Shown here piece by piece: positions 33,584-43,377 of a DNA stretch of 64,000 bases; position 1 is the first letter of the stretch, and every line of letters starts with the position of its first letter. The notes beneath the pieces are model-generated. The model worked only from the letters and a program-made list of their open reading frames with translations. It did no database searches and had not been told where the DNA came from. Source of the DNA: Knoellia koreensis (GTDB lineage Bacteria; Actinomycetota; Actinomycetes; Actinomycetales; Dermatophilaceae); NCBI RefSeq assembly GCF_013041615.1, contig NZ_JABEPQ010000001.1:1-64000 (forward strand), given 5' to 3'. The translations under genes were made by a program, and so were the position numbers.

Positions 33584-36084
33584 CCAGGGGAGTGCTGCGG
33601 ATCTACCTCGGCGCCGCACCGGGCGTCGGCAAGACCGTGGCGATGCTCTCGGAGGCGCAGCGCCGACGCGACCGGGGCACCGACGTGGTCGTCGGTGTCT
33701 GCGAGGACCACGGTCGGGCCTTCACCGCCGCGATGCTGGCCGGGCTCGAGCAGGTGCCACGGCGCTCGATGCAGCACCGGGGCGCGACGCTGACCGAGCT
33801 CGACGTCGACGCGGTGCTGCAGCGACGCCCCCAGGTCGTCCTCGTCGACGAGCTCGCCCACACCAACGCGCCGGGCAGCGCACACGTCAAGCGCTGGGAG
33901 GACGTCGAGCAGCTGCTCGACGCAGGGATCGACGTCATCTCGACCGTCAACATCCAGCACCTCGAGTCGCTCGGGGACGTCGTCGAGTCGATCACCGGCG
34001 TGCGCCAGCAGGAGACCGTGCCCGACGACGTCGTGCGGGGCGCCGACCAGATCGAGCTGGTCGACATGTCACCCCAGGCGCTGCGGCGACGGCTCGCCCA
34101 CGGCAACGTGTATGCCGCGGAGAAGGTCGACGCCGCGCTCGCCAACTACTTCCGCGAGGGCAACCTCACCGCACTGCGCGAGCTGTCGCTGCTGTGGCTC
34201 GCGGACCGGGTGGAGGAGGGGTTGGGGCGCTACCGCGCCGACCGGGGCATCACCGAGCCCTGGCCGACTCGCGAGCGGGTCGTGGTGGCGCTGACGGGCG
34301 GTGCCGAAGGGCGGACCCTGCTGCGGCGAGCGGCGCAGATCGCCTCGCGCGGTGCCGGCGGGGAGCTGCTGGCGGTCTACGTCACGCCGCCGGACGGGCT
34401 CGTGGACGCCCGGCTCGAGGAGCTCGCCGACCTGCGACAGCTGACCACCGAGCTCGGCGGGACGTTCCACACCGTCAAAGGTGACGACGTCGCCGCGGCC
34501 CTGCTGGACTTCGCCCGTGGGGTGTCGGCCCGGCAGATCGTCATCGGCGCGTCGCGGCGCAGACGCTGGCAGGAGGTGCTGTCGCCGGGGGTCGGACAGC
34601 AGGTCGTCGAGGGCTCCGGCGACATCGACGTCCACCTCGTCACCCACGAGCTCACCCGGTCGGTGCGCGCGCCGCTGCGGTTCGGGCCCGAGCTGGGACG
34701 ACGGCGCACGGCATACGGCTGGCTCCTCGCCCTCGGGGGAACGGTCGCCCTCACCGTCCTGCTGCAGGTGAGCCAGGACTGGCACGACCTGCCGCTGGAG
34801 GTGCTGCTCTTTCTCCTGCTGACGGTGGCCACCGCGCTCGTGGGCGGACTGTGGCCGGCCGTGGTGTGCGCGGTGCTGGCCAGCGTCACCATCAACTGGT
34901 TCTTCACCCCACCGGTGCACACCCTCACCGTGTCGGACCCGCAGAACCTCGTGGCGCTCCTCGTCTTCATCGTCGTCGCGGTGGCGGTGGCCTCGGCCGT
35001 GCACCTCAGCGAGCGACGGGCTGCCGCGGCACGACTGGCCGAACGGGAGGCAGCCGCCCTGGCTGCGTCGGCGGAGTCGCTGCTGGGGGAGCGCGACCAG
35101 TTGTCGGCGCTCCTGGGCCAGGCCGTGGAGTTCTTCGGCGTGGACGCCGCCGGCGTGGTGCGCCGGCCCTCGGTGCGTGACCCCTGGACGGTCGTGTCCG
35201 CGACGGAGGGCTTCACGGTCGAGGCGATCCGGGACGCCTCCGTGCGCGCGGCCGTCGACGACGAGACGACGCTGGTCCTCGTCGGGCGGGTGGTGTCCGC
35301 GGAGGACCGACGCCTGGTGTCGGCATTCGCGATGCGCGCCGCCGCCGTCCTCGGCCGTGAGGAGCTGGTGCGGCTGGCCGACGAGGGGCGGGCGCTCGCC
35401 AAGGACAACCGCGCCCGGACCGCGTTGCTGGCGGCCGTCTCCCACGACCTGCGCACCCCACTGGCCAGCATCAAGGCCGCAGCCTCGAGCCTGCGCCAGC
35501 CGGACGTGACCTTCGCGCCGCAGGACCAGGCGGATCTGCTCGAGACGATCGAGGAGTCGACCGATCGGCTCACCGCCCTGGTGTCGAACCTGCTCGACAT
35601 GTCCCGGCTGCAGAGTGGGGCCGTCGTGCCCCAGCTCTCGGTCGTGCCGCTCGGCGACGCGGTGGCCGGCGTCGCCCGGGGCCTGCCGGGTGGGGAACGG
35701 GTGCGCGTGACGGTCGCGCCGGGCGACCTGCTCGCGTCGGCCGACCCTGGGTTGCTCGAGCGGGTGCTGGCCAACGTGCTCGAGAACGCGTTGCGGCACT
35801 CCGCGGCCGAGGTGCTCGTGCAGGGTGTTGCGTCCGCCGACCGGGTCGAGCTGCGGGTCGTCGACCGGGGCGCCGGGGTGCCGGGGGGCGCCAAGGACCA
35901 GATCTTCGCGCCGTTCCAGCGCTTTGGCGATGCGCCGCGTGGCAACGGGGTCGGGCTCGGGCTGGCCGTGGCGCGCGGACTCGTCGAGGCGATGGGTGGC
36001 ACGATCTCGGCCGAGGACACACCCGGGGGTGGCCTGAGCGTGGTGCTCGAGCTCCAGCGGGCCACTGACAGGATGACGTCGTGA
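33580..36084 (+). CDS. kdpD: Potassium-responsive sensor histidine kinase KdpD
   Basis: The 834-residue protein starts at GTG 33580, overlapping the kdpC stop. It has the KdpD domain with Walker A (GAAPGVGKT) and LVDELAHTNAPGSAHVKRW, a universal-stress-like domain (VALTGGAEGRTLLRRAAQIA), four DUF4118 membrane helices (about 385-480), a GAF-like domain, the HisKA box with the phosphorylated His (SHDLRTPLASIKAA) and a HATPase domain (GNGVGLGLAVARGLVEAMGG). It senses K+ limitation and phosphorylates KdpE, encoded next with a four-base overlap. Confidence 0.95.
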   Translation: MTRGVLRIYLGAAPGVGKTVAMLSEAQRRRDRGTDVVVGVCEDHGRAFTAAMLAGLEQVPRRSMQHRGATLTELDVDAVLQRRPQVVLVDELAHTNAPGSAHVKRWEDVEQLLDAGIDVISTVNIQHLESLGDVVESITGVRQQETVPDDVVRGADQIELVDMSPQALRRRLAHGNVYAAEKVDAALANYFREGNLTALRELSLLWLADRVEEGLGRYRADRGITEPWPTRERVVVALTGGAEGRTLLRRAAQIASRGAGGELLAVYVTPPDGLVDARLEELADLRQLTTELGGTFHTVKGDDVAAALLDFARGVSARQIVIGASRRRRWQEVLSPGVGQQVVEGSGDIDVHLVTHELTRSVRAPLRFGPELGRRRTAYGWLLALGGTVALTVLLQVSQDWHDLPLEVLLFLLLTVATALVGGLWPAVVCAVLASVTINWFFTPPVHTLTVSDPQNLVALLVFIVVAVAVASAVHLSERRAAAARLAEREAAALAASAESLLGERDQLSALLGQAVEFFGVDAAGVVRRPSVRDPWTVVSATEGFTVEAIRDASVRAAVDDETTLVLVGRVVSAEDRRLVSAFAMRAAAVLGREELVRLADEGRALAKDNRARTALLAAVSHDLRTPLASIKAAASSLRQPDVTFAPQDQADLLETIEESTDRLTALVSNLLDMSRLQSGAVVPQLSVVPLGDAVAGVARGLPGGERVRVTVAPGDLLASADPGLLERVLANVLENALRHSAAEVLVQGVASADRVELRVVDRGAGVPGGAKDQIFAPFQRFGDAPRGNGVGLGLAVARGLVEAMGGTISAEDTPGGGLSVVLELQRATDRMTS

Positions 36085-36767
36085 GCACGATCCTGGTCGT
36101 CGACGACGAACCGCACCTCGTGCGGACCCTCGCGATCAACCTGCGCGCCCGCGACTACCCGGTGGTGACGGCCGCGGATGGCCGCACCGCCCTGCAAGCG
36201 CTGCACGAGGACGGCGTCGAGCTCGTCATCCTCGACCTGGGGCTGCCCGACCTGGACGGCGTCGAGGTCCTGCGCCGCATCCGGGCTGCCAGCGACATCC
36301 CCGTCATCGTCCTGTCGGCGCGCACCGACTCGGTCGACAAGGTGGAAGCGCTCGACCTGGGCGCCGACGACTACGTCACCAAGCCGTTCGCCATGGACGA
36401 GCTGCTCGCGCGGGTGCGAGTTGCGTTGCGCCGCGGCGAGTCGGGCGCCGCCGCCTCACCCGCGGCCTTCGTGACGGCATACTTCCGACTCGATTTCGCC
36501 GAGCGGCGGGCGACGGTCGACGGCAAGGCTGTGCGGCTCACGCCGACCGAGTGGGGCATGCTCGAGGTCCTGGCGCTGCAGCCCGGTCACCTCGTGTCCC
36601 AACGCGACCTGCTGCGCCAGGTGTGGGGGCCCGGGTACGGCAGCGAGTCGAACTACCTACGGGTCTACGCCAACCAGCTGCGCCGCAAGCTGGAACCCGA
36701 CCCCGCGCACCCACGGCACCTCCTGACCGAACCGGGCCAGGGGTACCGACTCGTCGGCGACGACTGA
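36081..36767 (+). CDS. kdpE: Response regulator KdpE
   Basis: The 228-residue protein starts at GTG 36081. Its receiver domain has the acidic pair VVDDEP, the phospho-acceptor Asp in LVILDLGLPDLDG and the Lys in DYVTKPF. An OmpR-type winged helix follows (LTPTEWGMLEVLALQPGHLV, LRRKLEPDPAHPRHLLTEPG). When phosphorylated it should activate kdpFABC; the phased GCGTCA repeats upstream of kdpF are its likely target. Confidence 0.95.
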   Translation: MSTILVVDDEPHLVRTLAINLRARDYPVVTAADGRTALQALHEDGVELVILDLGLPDLDGVEVLRRIRAASDIPVIVLSARTDSVDKVEALDLGADDYVTKPFAMDELLARVRVALRRGESGAAASPAAFVTAYFRLDFAERRATVDGKAVRLTPTEWGMLEVLALQPGHLVSQRDLLRQVWGPGYGSESNYLRVYANQLRRKLEPDPAHPRHLLTEPGQGYRLVGDD

Positions 36768-36801
36768 CCAGGTCGCCGCGACTGTCACTAGGGTCGGGGC
36801 C

Positions 36802-37485
36802 ATGCGTGACATGTTCAACGCGATCAAGGGTCACCCGAGCGGGGTGCTCCTCGTGGCCCAGCTGATCGCCGTCCTCGCCTACCCCTTCGCCGGGACGAAC
36901 GCGACCGGGCGGGCGCTGCTCGGCGTCTTCGGTGTGCTCGTGCTCATGGTGGCGGTGTATGCCGTGCGGGCGACTCCCGCGCTCACCTGGGTCGCGGTCG
37001 TGATCGGTGTGCCGGTCGTGATCCTCACGGTGGTCGAGGGTTTCGCGCCCGACAACGAGCAGGTGCGGCTCTGGTCGTCGCTGTTGCACGCGGCGTTCTA
37101 CGGCTACACCGGGTACGGGCTCATCCGGTACCTCTTCGACGACTCGTGGGTCACGCGCGACGAGATCTTCGCCGTGGGCGCCAACTTCACGGTCGTGTCG
37201 TGGATGTTCGCCTACCTCTTCATGGCCGTGCAGATCATCTGGCCCGGGTCGTTCGTGGCCTACCAGGGGGAGGGCACCCGCACCTTCCTCGAGCTGCTCT
37301 ACCTGTCGTTCGCGAACCTCACCAGCGTCGGCCTGTCCGATGTGACCGCCGTCCTGCCCCATGCCCGCGCCGTCCTGCCCCATGCCCGCGCCGTGGTGAT
37401 CATCGAGCAGGTCGCCGGCGTCATGTACGTCGCGCTCATCATCGCCCGCGTCGTCGGGCTGACCATCACCCGCTGGCGCAACTGA
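36802..37485 (+). CDS. Ion-channel-like membrane protein with altered selectivity filter
   Basis: The 227-residue product starts at ATG 36802. About six hydrophobic segments are seen, the last two flanking a pore-loop-like stretch LSFANLTSVGLSDVTAV. In K+ channels of the Ion_trans_2 family this reads TVGYGD; here GLSDV replaces GYGDI, so K+ selectivity is doubtful. Immediately after the pore loop is a 21-bp tandem duplication giving AVLPHAR twice. It follows kdpE by 34 bases, so a link with K+ balance is plausible. Function unproven. Confidence 0.65.
   Translation: MRDMFNAIKGHPSGVLLVAQLIAVLAYPFAGTNATGRALLGVFGVLVLMVAVYAVRATPALTWVAVVIGVPVVILTVVEGFAPDNEQVRLWSSLLHAAFYGYTGYGLIRYLFDDSWVTRDEIFAVGANFTVVSWMFAYLFMAVQIIWPGSFVAYQGEGTRTFLELLYLSFANLTSVGLSDVTAVLPHARAVLPHARAVVIIEQVAGVMYVALIIARVVGLTITRWRN
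37348..37389 (+). repeat. 21-bp in-frame tandem repeat in the channel-like gene
   Basis: Two exact copies (37348-37368 and 37369-37389) encode AVLPHAR twice, directly after the pore-loop segment. The repeat is in frame and could expand or contract by slippage. Confidence 0.9.
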
Positions 37486-37491
37486 CTGGGC

Positions 37492-37535
37492 TTGGGGGCT
37501 TGGACGTGCACAGTTCCGCACGTCCAGGCCCCCAA
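37492..37535. terminator. Bidirectional terminator
   Basis: Arms at 37492-37509 and 37518-37535 pair over 18 bases with one G-T pair and an eight-base loop. It lies between convergent genes and is flanked by TT/AA ends, so it can serve both strands. Confidence 0.85.
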
Positions 37536-37552
37536 TCACAGGGCGGTCGTGG

Positions 37553-38758
37553 TCAGCCGTCGAGCTCGGCGATCGTCGCGAGGCTGGGGCCGCGCTGTTC
37601 CTGGAGGGCCTTGGCGCCGTCCTGGACGTCCTGCATGACCCGCAGGATGTTGCCGTCGGTCAGCTTGGCGAGGTCGTCGTCGGACCAGCCGCGGTCGGCG
37701 AGGGCGGCCAGGAGCCGCGGGTAGCCGGTGACGTCCTCGAGCCCCACCGGTAGCTCGCCCACTCCGTCGTAGTCGCCACCGAGGCCGACGTGGTCGATAC
37801 CGGCGACGTCGCGGACGTGCTCGACGTGCTTGACGACGTCCTCGAGCGACGCCTTCGGGGTGGGGTTGCGCTCCTTGTAGGCGTCGTAGAACGACGTGTA
37901 CGGCTCGCCGTCGGACGGTGCCACGCCCTGCGCCCGCGCCGCCTCGTTGAGCTGCACGCGCCACGCCGCGGCGTCGGGGTTCACGAAGGTCGGGACGAAC
38001 GTCACCATGCACACGCCGTTGTTGTCACGCAACGACTCCAGCACATCGTCGGGGACGTTGCGGGGGCTGTCACAGACCGCCCGGGCGGAGGAGTGGCTGA
38101 AGATGACCGGCACCTCACTGGCCAGCAACGCGTCGCGCATGGTGGTCGGCGCCACGTGCGAGAGATCGACCATCATGCCGATGCGGTTCATCTCGCGCAC
38201 CACCTCGACGCCGAACCGGGTGAGCCCGTCGTGGACCGGCTCGTCGGTCGCCGAGTCGGCCCAGTCGGTGTTGGAGTTGTGGGTCAGGGTCATGTAGCTG
38301 ACCCCGAGCACCCCCAGCATCCGCAGCGTCGCCAGCGAGTTGTTGATCGAGTGGCCGCCCTCCGCGCCCAGCATCGACGCGATCCTTTTCGTCTCCCACG
38401 CCGCCCGCACGTCACTGGCCGTGCGGGCGAAAGCCAGCTCGTCGGCATACCGGGCAATGAGCTGGTGCCCCGCGTCGACCTGCTCGAGCGTGGCGCTGAC
38501 AGCGTCGTCTCCCGCGAGGTCGGCCGGCACGAAGACCGACCAGAACTGCCCGCCCAGCCCACCGCGGCGCATGCGCGGTAGGTCCGTGTGGGTCGGGGTC
38601 CCGCCGGCGCCGACGTCGAGCCGGTCGAAGTCGTAGCGCACCTTCTCGCGTGCCTCCCAGAGCAGGTCGTTGTGCCCGTCGATGACGGGGTGCTCGGCGA
38701 GGAGGGCGGCGATCCGGTCGGTGGTCGGGGAGGTGGTCGGCTCGGTCGAGGCGGTCAT
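37553..38758 (-). CDS. Membrane dipeptidase-type peptidase (M19 family)
   Basis: The 401-residue protein starts at ATG 38758 (an ATG at 38767 is possible). The zinc-site pattern of the M19 dipeptidases is present: [10 protein letters not shown] (His-x-Asp), [37 protein letters not shown] and [12 protein letters not shown]. No signal peptide is seen, so it is probably cytoplasmic, as in most bacterial members. It cleaves dipeptides, including some D-amino-acid ones. It is divergent from rimO. Confidence 0.92.
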   Translation of the reverse strand: MTASTEPTTSPTTDRIAALLAEHPVIDGHNDLLWEAREKVRYDFDRLDVGAGGTPTHTDLPRMRRGGLGGQFWSVFVPADLAGDDAVSATLEQVDAGHQLIARYADELAFARTASDVRAAWETKRIASMLGAEGGHSINNSLATLRMLGVLGVSYMTLTHNSNTDWADSATDEPVHDGLTRFGVEVVREMNRIGMMVDLSHVAPTTMRDALLASEVPVIFSHSSARAVCDSPRNVPDDVLESLRDNNGVCMVTFVPTFVNPDAAAWRVQLNEAARAQGVAPSDGEPYTSFYDAYKERNPTPKASLEDVVKHVEHVRDVAGIDHVGLGGDYDGVGELPVGLEDVTGYPRLLAALADRGWSDDDLAKLTDGNILRVMQDVQDGAKALQEQRGPSLATIAELDG

Positions 38759-38816
38759 GGGAGCCACTCAACCACGGTGGCCGGGGCGCGCGTCAGGCAC
38801 CAATAGACTGGCGGCC

Positions 38817-40298
38817 ATGCCTTCCTCGCCCACGGCCCAGCGCAGTGTTGCCCTCGTGACCCTCGGGTGCACCCGCAACGAGGTCGACTCCGAGGAGCTG
38901 GCCGGCCGGCTCGCCGCCGAGGGGTGGCGGCTCGTCGACGACGCGGACCAGGCCGATGTCGCCGTGGTCAACACGTGCGGGTTCGTCGAGCAGGCCAAGA
39001 AGGACTCGATCGACGTGCTGCTCGAGGCGTCCGCGCGCAAGGGCGAGGGGCGCACCCAGGCGGTCGTCGCCGTGGGCTGCCTGGCCGAACGCTACGGGTC
39101 GCAGCTCGCCGATGAGCTCCCCGAGGCCGATGCCGTGTTGGGTTTCGACTCGTATGCCGACATGTCCAGTCACCTGCGCGCCGTCCTCGACGGCCACGCG
39201 CCGGCGTCGCACACGCCTTCGGACCGGCGGCGGCTGCTGCCACTGTCACCGGTCGAGCGGCAGTCCGGTGCCGCAGGCGTTGCGTTGCCCGGGCATGGCG
39301 ACCCGACGTCACCCGAGCAGGGCCTCGACGGCAAGGCGCCGGCGTCCGGCCCGCGGGTCATCCGGGCCCGGCTCGACGGGCGCCCGTGGGCGCCCCTCAA
39401 GATCGCGAGCGGTTGCGACCGGCGGTGCGCGTTCTGCGCAATCCCCATGTTCCGCGGGGCCTTCGTGTCGCGGCGGCCGCACGAGATCGTGGCCGAGGCT
39501 CGCTGGCTGGGGGAGCGCGGCGTCAAGGAGCTGTTCCTCGTCTCCGAGAACTCCACGTCCTACGGCAAGGACCTCGGCGACCTCGCGCTGCTCGAGAAGC
39601 TGCTGCCCGAACTGACCGCGGTGCCAGGCATCGAGCGCGTGCGGGTGTCCTACCTGCAGCCCGCGGAGATCCGGCCGGGCCTGCTCGAGGCGATGGCGAC
39701 GGTGCCCGGGGTCGTGCCCTACTTCGACATCTCGTTCCAGCACGCGTCCGGGCCGCTGCTGCGGTCGATGCGCCGGTTCGGTGACCGGGAGTCGTTCCTC
39801 GCGCTGCTCGAGGACGTGCGCCGTCGCGCGCCCCAGGCGGGCATCCGCAGCAATGTCATCGTGGGTTTCCCGGGCGAGACCGAGGCCGACCTCGACGAGC
39901 TCGAGGCGTTCCTCGTGGCAGCCAGGCTCGACGTGATCGGGGTCTTCGGCTACTCCGACGAGGACGGCACGGAAGCCGAAGGCTATGGCGACAAGCTTCC
40001 CGAAGACGTTGTCGCAGAACGTGTTTCGCGGTTCACCTCGCTGGTCGAGGAGCTCAACGTGCAGCGCGCCGAGGAGCGGATCGGCGAGGGCGTCGAGGTG
40101 CTGGTCGAAGAGCTGCCGGACACAGCAGAGGGCGACGACGCGGCATACGTGGTCGGTCGTGCCGCCCACCAGGGGCCCGACGTCGACGGCGTGACCCTCA
40201 TCGATCCGGCCCTCGCACCCGGCGTCGCCGTCGGCGACCTCGTGCGCGCCACTGTCGTGGGTACCAACGGAATCGACCTCGTGGCCGAGCCGTGCTGA
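38817..40298 (+). CDS. rimO: Ribosomal protein uS12 methylthiotransferase RimO
   Basis: The 493-residue protein starts at ATG 38817. It has an N-terminal UPF0004 domain ([35 protein letters not shown]), the radical-SAM cluster motif CDRRCAFC near 201-208, [16 protein letters not shown], and a C-terminal TRAM domain ([20 protein letters not shown]). It adds a methylthio group to an Asp of ribosomal protein S12. It is the first gene of rimO-pgsA-cinA, with a seven-base overlap into pgsA. Confidence 0.95.
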   Translation: MPSSPTAQRSVALVTLGCTRNEVDSEELAGRLAAEGWRLVDDADQADVAVVNTCGFVEQAKKDSIDVLLEASARKGEGRTQAVVAVGCLAERYGSQLADELPEADAVLGFDSYADMSSHLRAVLDGHAPASHTPSDRRRLLPLSPVERQSGAAGVALPGHGDPTSPEQGLDGKAPASGPRVIRARLDGRPWAPLKIASGCDRRCAFCAIPMFRGAFVSRRPHEIVAEARWLGERGVKELFLVSENSTSYGKDLGDLALLEKLLPELTAVPGIERVRVSYLQPAEIRPGLLEAMATVPGVVPYFDISFQHASGPLLRSMRRFGDRESFLALLEDVRRRAPQAGIRSNVIVGFPGETEADLDELEAFLVAARLDVIGVFGYSDEDGTEAEGYGDKLPEDVVAERVSRFTSLVEELNVQRAEERIGEGVEVLVEELPDTAEGDDAAYVVGRAAHQGPDVDGVTLIDPALAPGVAVGDLVRATVVGTNGIDLVAEPC

Positions 40299-40957
40299 GC
40301 GAGTCCGCGCCGCATCCCGACCCGGCCGCGACACCGGTCCCGACCCCGGCACCCAGCCCGTGGAACCTGCCCAACGCCCTTACGGTCGCCCGCATCCTGC
40401 TGGTGCCCGTCTACGGCTGGCTGCTGCTCTTCGACGGCGGCGCGCATGTGGGCATGCGGTGGTGGGCGGCGGCCGTACTGTGCATCGCGACCGCCACGGA
40501 CCGCGTCGACGGTGACCTCGCGCGGCGCCGTGGGCTGATCACGAACTTCGGCAAGATCGCCGACCCCATCGCCGACAAGACGCTGATGGGCATGGCGTTC
40601 GTGGGGCTGTCGGTCCTCGGAGACCTGCCGTGGTGGGTGACCATCGTCGTGCTGGTGCGTGAGTGGGGCGTGACGGTGCTGCGGTTCTGGGTGATCCGGC
40701 ACGGTGTGATGCCCGCGGGGCGCGGGGGCAAGGTCAAGACGACGCTGCAGTTCTTCGGCTTGCTGCTCTACACGTTGCCGCTGTGGTCGTTCGCGGGTGC
40801 TGATGCGTGGGAGCTGGCCGCGAAGATCGTGCTGGGGCTGGCCGTGCTCGTCACTGTGGTGACCGGCATCGACATCGTCGTAAAGGCGCTGCGCATGCGG
40901 CAGAACAGCGAGCGCACGGCGATGAAGCGCGCACGCAGGGCGGCCCGGCGCGGATGA
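40292..40957 (+). CDS. pgsA: Phosphatidylglycerophosphate synthase-like CDP-alcohol phosphatidyltransferase
   Basis: The 221-residue membrane protein starts at GTG 40292, inside the end of rimO. After a Pro-rich N-terminus come [20 protein letters not shown] and the CDP-alcohol transferase signature [20 protein letters not shown] followed by ADPIAD. It makes phosphatidylglycerol phosphate or a related lipid. Its place between rimO and cinA is the standard actinobacterial order. Four-base overlap with cinA. Confidence 0.92.
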   Translation: MLSESAPHPDPAATPVPTPAPSPWNLPNALTVARILLVPVYGWLLLFDGGAHVGMRWWAAAVLCIATATDRVDGDLARRRGLITNFGKIADPIADKTLMGMAFVGLSVLGDLPWWVTIVVLVREWGVTVLRFWVIRHGVMPAGRGGKVKTTLQFFGLLLYTLPLWSFAGADAWELAAKIVLGLAVLVTVVTGIDIVVKALRMRQNSERTAMKRARRAARRG

Positions 40958-41421
40958 AGCCCGCCGCCGAGGGGGTGATCGCCGCCCTGGTCGAGCGTGG
41001 CCTCACGGTCGCTACAGCCGAGTCGCTCACGGGCGGGCTGGTGTGCGCGGCCCTCACCGACGTGCCCGGTGCCTCGGCAGTCGTGCGCGGGTCCGTGGTC
41101 GCCTACGCGACCGAGCTCAAGGCGTCGGTGCTCGAGGTCGACCGCGAGCTGCTGGCTCGGGGAGGCGCGGTCCAGGAGGACGTCGCCCGCCAGATGGCTG
41201 TCGGGGTATGCCGCGTGCTCGGCTCCGCGGTCGGCGTCGCCACGACCGGGGTGGCGGGGCCGGACCCGCAGGACGGCCAGCCGGTGGGGACGGTCTTCGT
41301 CGCGGCGGCGCTGGAGGACGACGTGGTCGTGCGCAGGCTGGCCCTGGCCGGTGACCGCGAGGCGATCCGCCTCCAGACGGTGACCGAGGCCCTGGCCTGT
41401 GTCACGGCGCTGCTGGGCTGA
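40954..41421 (+). CDS. cinA: Nicotinamide-nucleotide amidohydrolase (CinA C-terminal domain)
   Basis: The 155-residue protein starts at ATG 40954. It is the single-domain form (PncC activity), with the signatures VATAESLTGGLVCAALTDVPGASAV (from residue 18), VAYATELK and ATTGVAGPDPQDGQPVGTVF. It recycles NMN to nicotinate mononucleotide in NAD metabolism. The N-terminal MoCF domain of long CinA proteins is absent, as is common in actinobacteria. One octamer word here forces the codons GTA TGC CGC. Confidence 0.92.
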   Translation: MKPAAEGVIAALVERGLTVATAESLTGGLVCAALTDVPGASAVVRGSVVAYATELKASVLEVDRELLARGGAVQEDVARQMAVGVCRVLGSAVGVATTGVAGPDPQDGQPVGTVFVAAALEDDVVVRRLALAGDREAIRLQTVTEALACVTALLG

Positions 41422-41564
41422 CGGCGGGCCGCGGAAGATTCGAGCGCGCCACGCCGTTGGACCTGCTGTGTCGCGTGTTTCCGCAATCCTGCGCGCGCGT
41501 CGTCGGGGCCACGGGGTACCGTGGGCAGTGAACGACCGCGCTGTCACCATCGAAGGAGGCGTCC

Positions 41565-41864
41565 ATGATCTTGCTTCGTCGCGAGCTCGGTGACGTCCTC
41601 CGGGAGGAGCGTCAGTCCCAGGGCCGCACGCTGCGCGAGGTGTCGGCCGCTGCGTCGGTGTCCCTCGGCTACCTCAGCGAGGTCGAGCGGGGCGAGAAGG
41701 AAGCGTCCTCCGAGCTGCTCGCCTCCATCTGTGGGGCGCTCAAGCTGCCCCTGTCCGAGGTGCTGAGCTCGGTCTCCGAGCGGGTCGCCGTGACCGAGGC
41801 GCTCACCGCGCCGGTCGCGCTGCCGCTGCCCAAGACCGACGACCTGTCTGCCTCCGCAGCCTGA
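41565..41864 (+). CDS. clgR: ClgR-type helix-turn-helix regulator
   Basis: The 99-residue protein starts at ATG 41565 after GAAGGAGG. It has an XRE-type HTH ([20 protein letters not shown]) and ends in the short LSASAA tail, typical of ClgR proteins that ClpP degrades. ClgR activates clp protease and other stress genes in actinobacteria. Location after cinA is conserved. Confidence 0.88.
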   Translation: MILLRRELGDVLREERQSQGRTLREVSAAASVSLGYLSEVERGEKEASSELLASICGALKLPLSEVLSSVSERVAVTEALTAPVALPLPKTDDLSASAA

Positions 41865-41892
41865 GCTGTCGCCGGCGTCGCGCTTCTCTGAC

Positions 41893-42477
41893 GTGCCTTC
41901 GACCGACCCGCCTTCCGGGCTGGTGGACGGCGCCGTCCCGTATGCGGACCAGCCGGTCGTCGTGGACCACGACCCGGAATGGGCCGACCTCTTTGAGCAG
42001 AACCGCGCCGTGATCGCTGGGGCGCTAGGCGAGACCGCACTCGCCGTCGAGCACGTGGGCTCCACGTCGGTGCCGGGTCTGCCGGCCAAGGCGGTGATCG
42101 ACATCCTGCTGCTCGTGCCCGACTCGGGTGACGAGGCGGCATACCTGCCTGCCCTCGAAGGGGCCGGTTATCGGCTGCGCGTCCGCGAACCCGACTGGTT
42201 GGAGCACCGCGTCGTCTCGCGCAGGGTCGGCGACGGCGACTCGCACGACGTCAACGTGCACGTCTTCACGCCCGGCGGTGCGGCCGATCCCGAGATCGCG
42301 CGGATGCGGATGTTCCGCGACTGGCTGCGCGCGCACCCGGAGGACCGTGACCGGTATGCCGCGGTCAAGCGTGAGCTGGCGACCCGCGAGTGGCGGTACG
42401 TGCAGGACTACGCCGACGCCAAGACCGAGGTGGTCGAGGACATCCTCGCCAAGGCCGGCGCTCCACCCGCGCCCTGA
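41893..42477 (+). CDS. GrpB/UPF0157 family protein
   Basis: The 194-residue protein starts at GTG 41893. The nucleotidyltransferase-like family motifs are present: VVDHDPEWADLFE, VEHVGSTSVPGLPAKAVIDI and HDVNVHVFTPG, with an RDWLRAHPEDRDRYAAVKRE helix. GrpB proteins have no firmly established substrate. It converges on the DNA glycosylase gene, and the shared terminator overlaps both stop codons. Confidence 0.88.
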   Translation: MPSTDPPSGLVDGAVPYADQPVVVDHDPEWADLFEQNRAVIAGALGETALAVEHVGSTSVPGLPAKAVIDILLLVPDSGDEAAYLPALEGAGYRLRVREPDWLEHRVVSRRVGDGDSHDVNVHVFTPGGAADPEIARMRMFRDWLRAHPEDRDRYAAVKRELATREWRYVQDYADAKTEVVEDILAKAGAPPAP

Positions 42478-42515
42478 GTGCCTGAGACCGGTCTACTGGT
42501 CGGTGTCAGGCACTC
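42476..42515. terminator. Bidirectional terminator overlapping both stop codons
   Basis: GAGTGCCTGA (42476-42485) and TCAGGCACTC (42506-42515) form a perfect 10-bp stem with a 20-base loop that can partly pair internally. It includes the GrpB-gene stop and touches the stop of the convergent gene. Confidence 0.8.
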
Positions 42516-43365
42516 AACTGCGGCGGTGGCCGAGGGGGTTCTGGCGGCGGCCGTCGTCGGTGGGGCCGAGGCCGCCCTGGCAGGTGGGGCAGTAGAACAT
42601 CGTGCGCTCGCGCCCGGGTGGTCCGATCATCGCGACCCGGATGGTGTCGCCGCACCGACGGCACGGGCGCCCTGACCGACCGTGGGCGAACGTCTCCTCG
42701 CCCTTCCGGCGGCTGCCGGTGCTCGACTGGATCGGGTGCTCCTTGGCTGCGACGAGAAACCGATGTGCGCGATCGACCGCCGACGCGACGACCTCGGGTG
42801 CCAGCGAGTCGGCCGCGGTCCAGGGGTGAAGCCTCTCGACGAAAAGGGTCTCGGCGCACCAGAGGGTGCCGATGCCGGCGAGGTTGCGCTGGTCGAGCAG
42901 GGCCGCACCGATGGGCGCGCTCGACCGGCGCAGGTTGGTGACCGCCGCCTCGGCGTCCCAGTCGGCGCCGAGGATGTCGGGTCCGAGGTGGCCGACGAGG
43001 TCGCCTTCGCGGTCGGTGGGCACGACGTCGAGGTTGCCGAGGCGCAGCCCGAGCGCGGTCCAGCGCGTGGCCCCGATGGCCGCACGCAGGTCGTCGCGCC
43101 GCAGCCAGCCACCGATCGTGTCGGTCGCCTCGACGCGCCACTGGCCCTCCATCTTCAGGTGCGAGTGGACCGTGACCCGGTCGCCACCGTGTTCGAGCCG
43201 GTGGAGGATGTGCTTGCCCCGGCTGATGACCTCGAGCGTGGTCGCTCCACGCAGGTCCACCGTCGCGATCGAGGGAAACCTCAGGTCACTCAGTGTGACC
43301 GCCTCGCCCGCCAGCGCACGGTTGAGCCGGTCGGCGGTCCGCCAGACGGTGTCACCCTCCGGCAT
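42514..43365 (-). CDS. nei: Formamidopyrimidine/endonuclease VIII-type DNA glycosylase
   Basis: The 283-residue protein starts at ATG 43365 with MPEGDTVWRTADRL, whose processed N-terminal Pro is the catalytic residue; MPEGDT is typical of the Nei/Nei2 branch. It has SHLKMEGQWRV, the H2TH helix LLDQRNLAGIGTLWCAETLF and a C-terminal zinc finger (CRRCGDTIR ... FYCPTCQGG). It excises oxidised bases and nicks the strand in base-excision repair. Confidence 0.92.
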   Translation of the reverse strand: MPEGDTVWRTADRLNRALAGEAVTLSDLRFPSIATVDLRGATTLEVISRGKHILHRLEHGGDRVTVHSHLKMEGQWRVEATDTIGGWLRRDDLRAAIGATRWTALGLRLGNLDVVPTDREGDLVGHLGPDILGADWDAEAAVTNLRRSSAPIGAALLDQRNLAGIGTLWCAETLFVERLHPWTAADSLAPEVVASAVDRAHRFLVAAKEHPIQSSTGSRRKGEETFAHGRSGRPCRRCGDTIRVAMIGPPGRERTMFYCPTCQGGLGPTDDGRRQNPLGHRRS

Positions 43366-43377
43366 GACTGGAAGGGT

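Noticed and set aside
41440-41560. ClgR binding site upstream of clgR
   Set aside because: CGC and GCG half-sites occur near 41480 but with six bases between them instead of the five of the consensus I remember.
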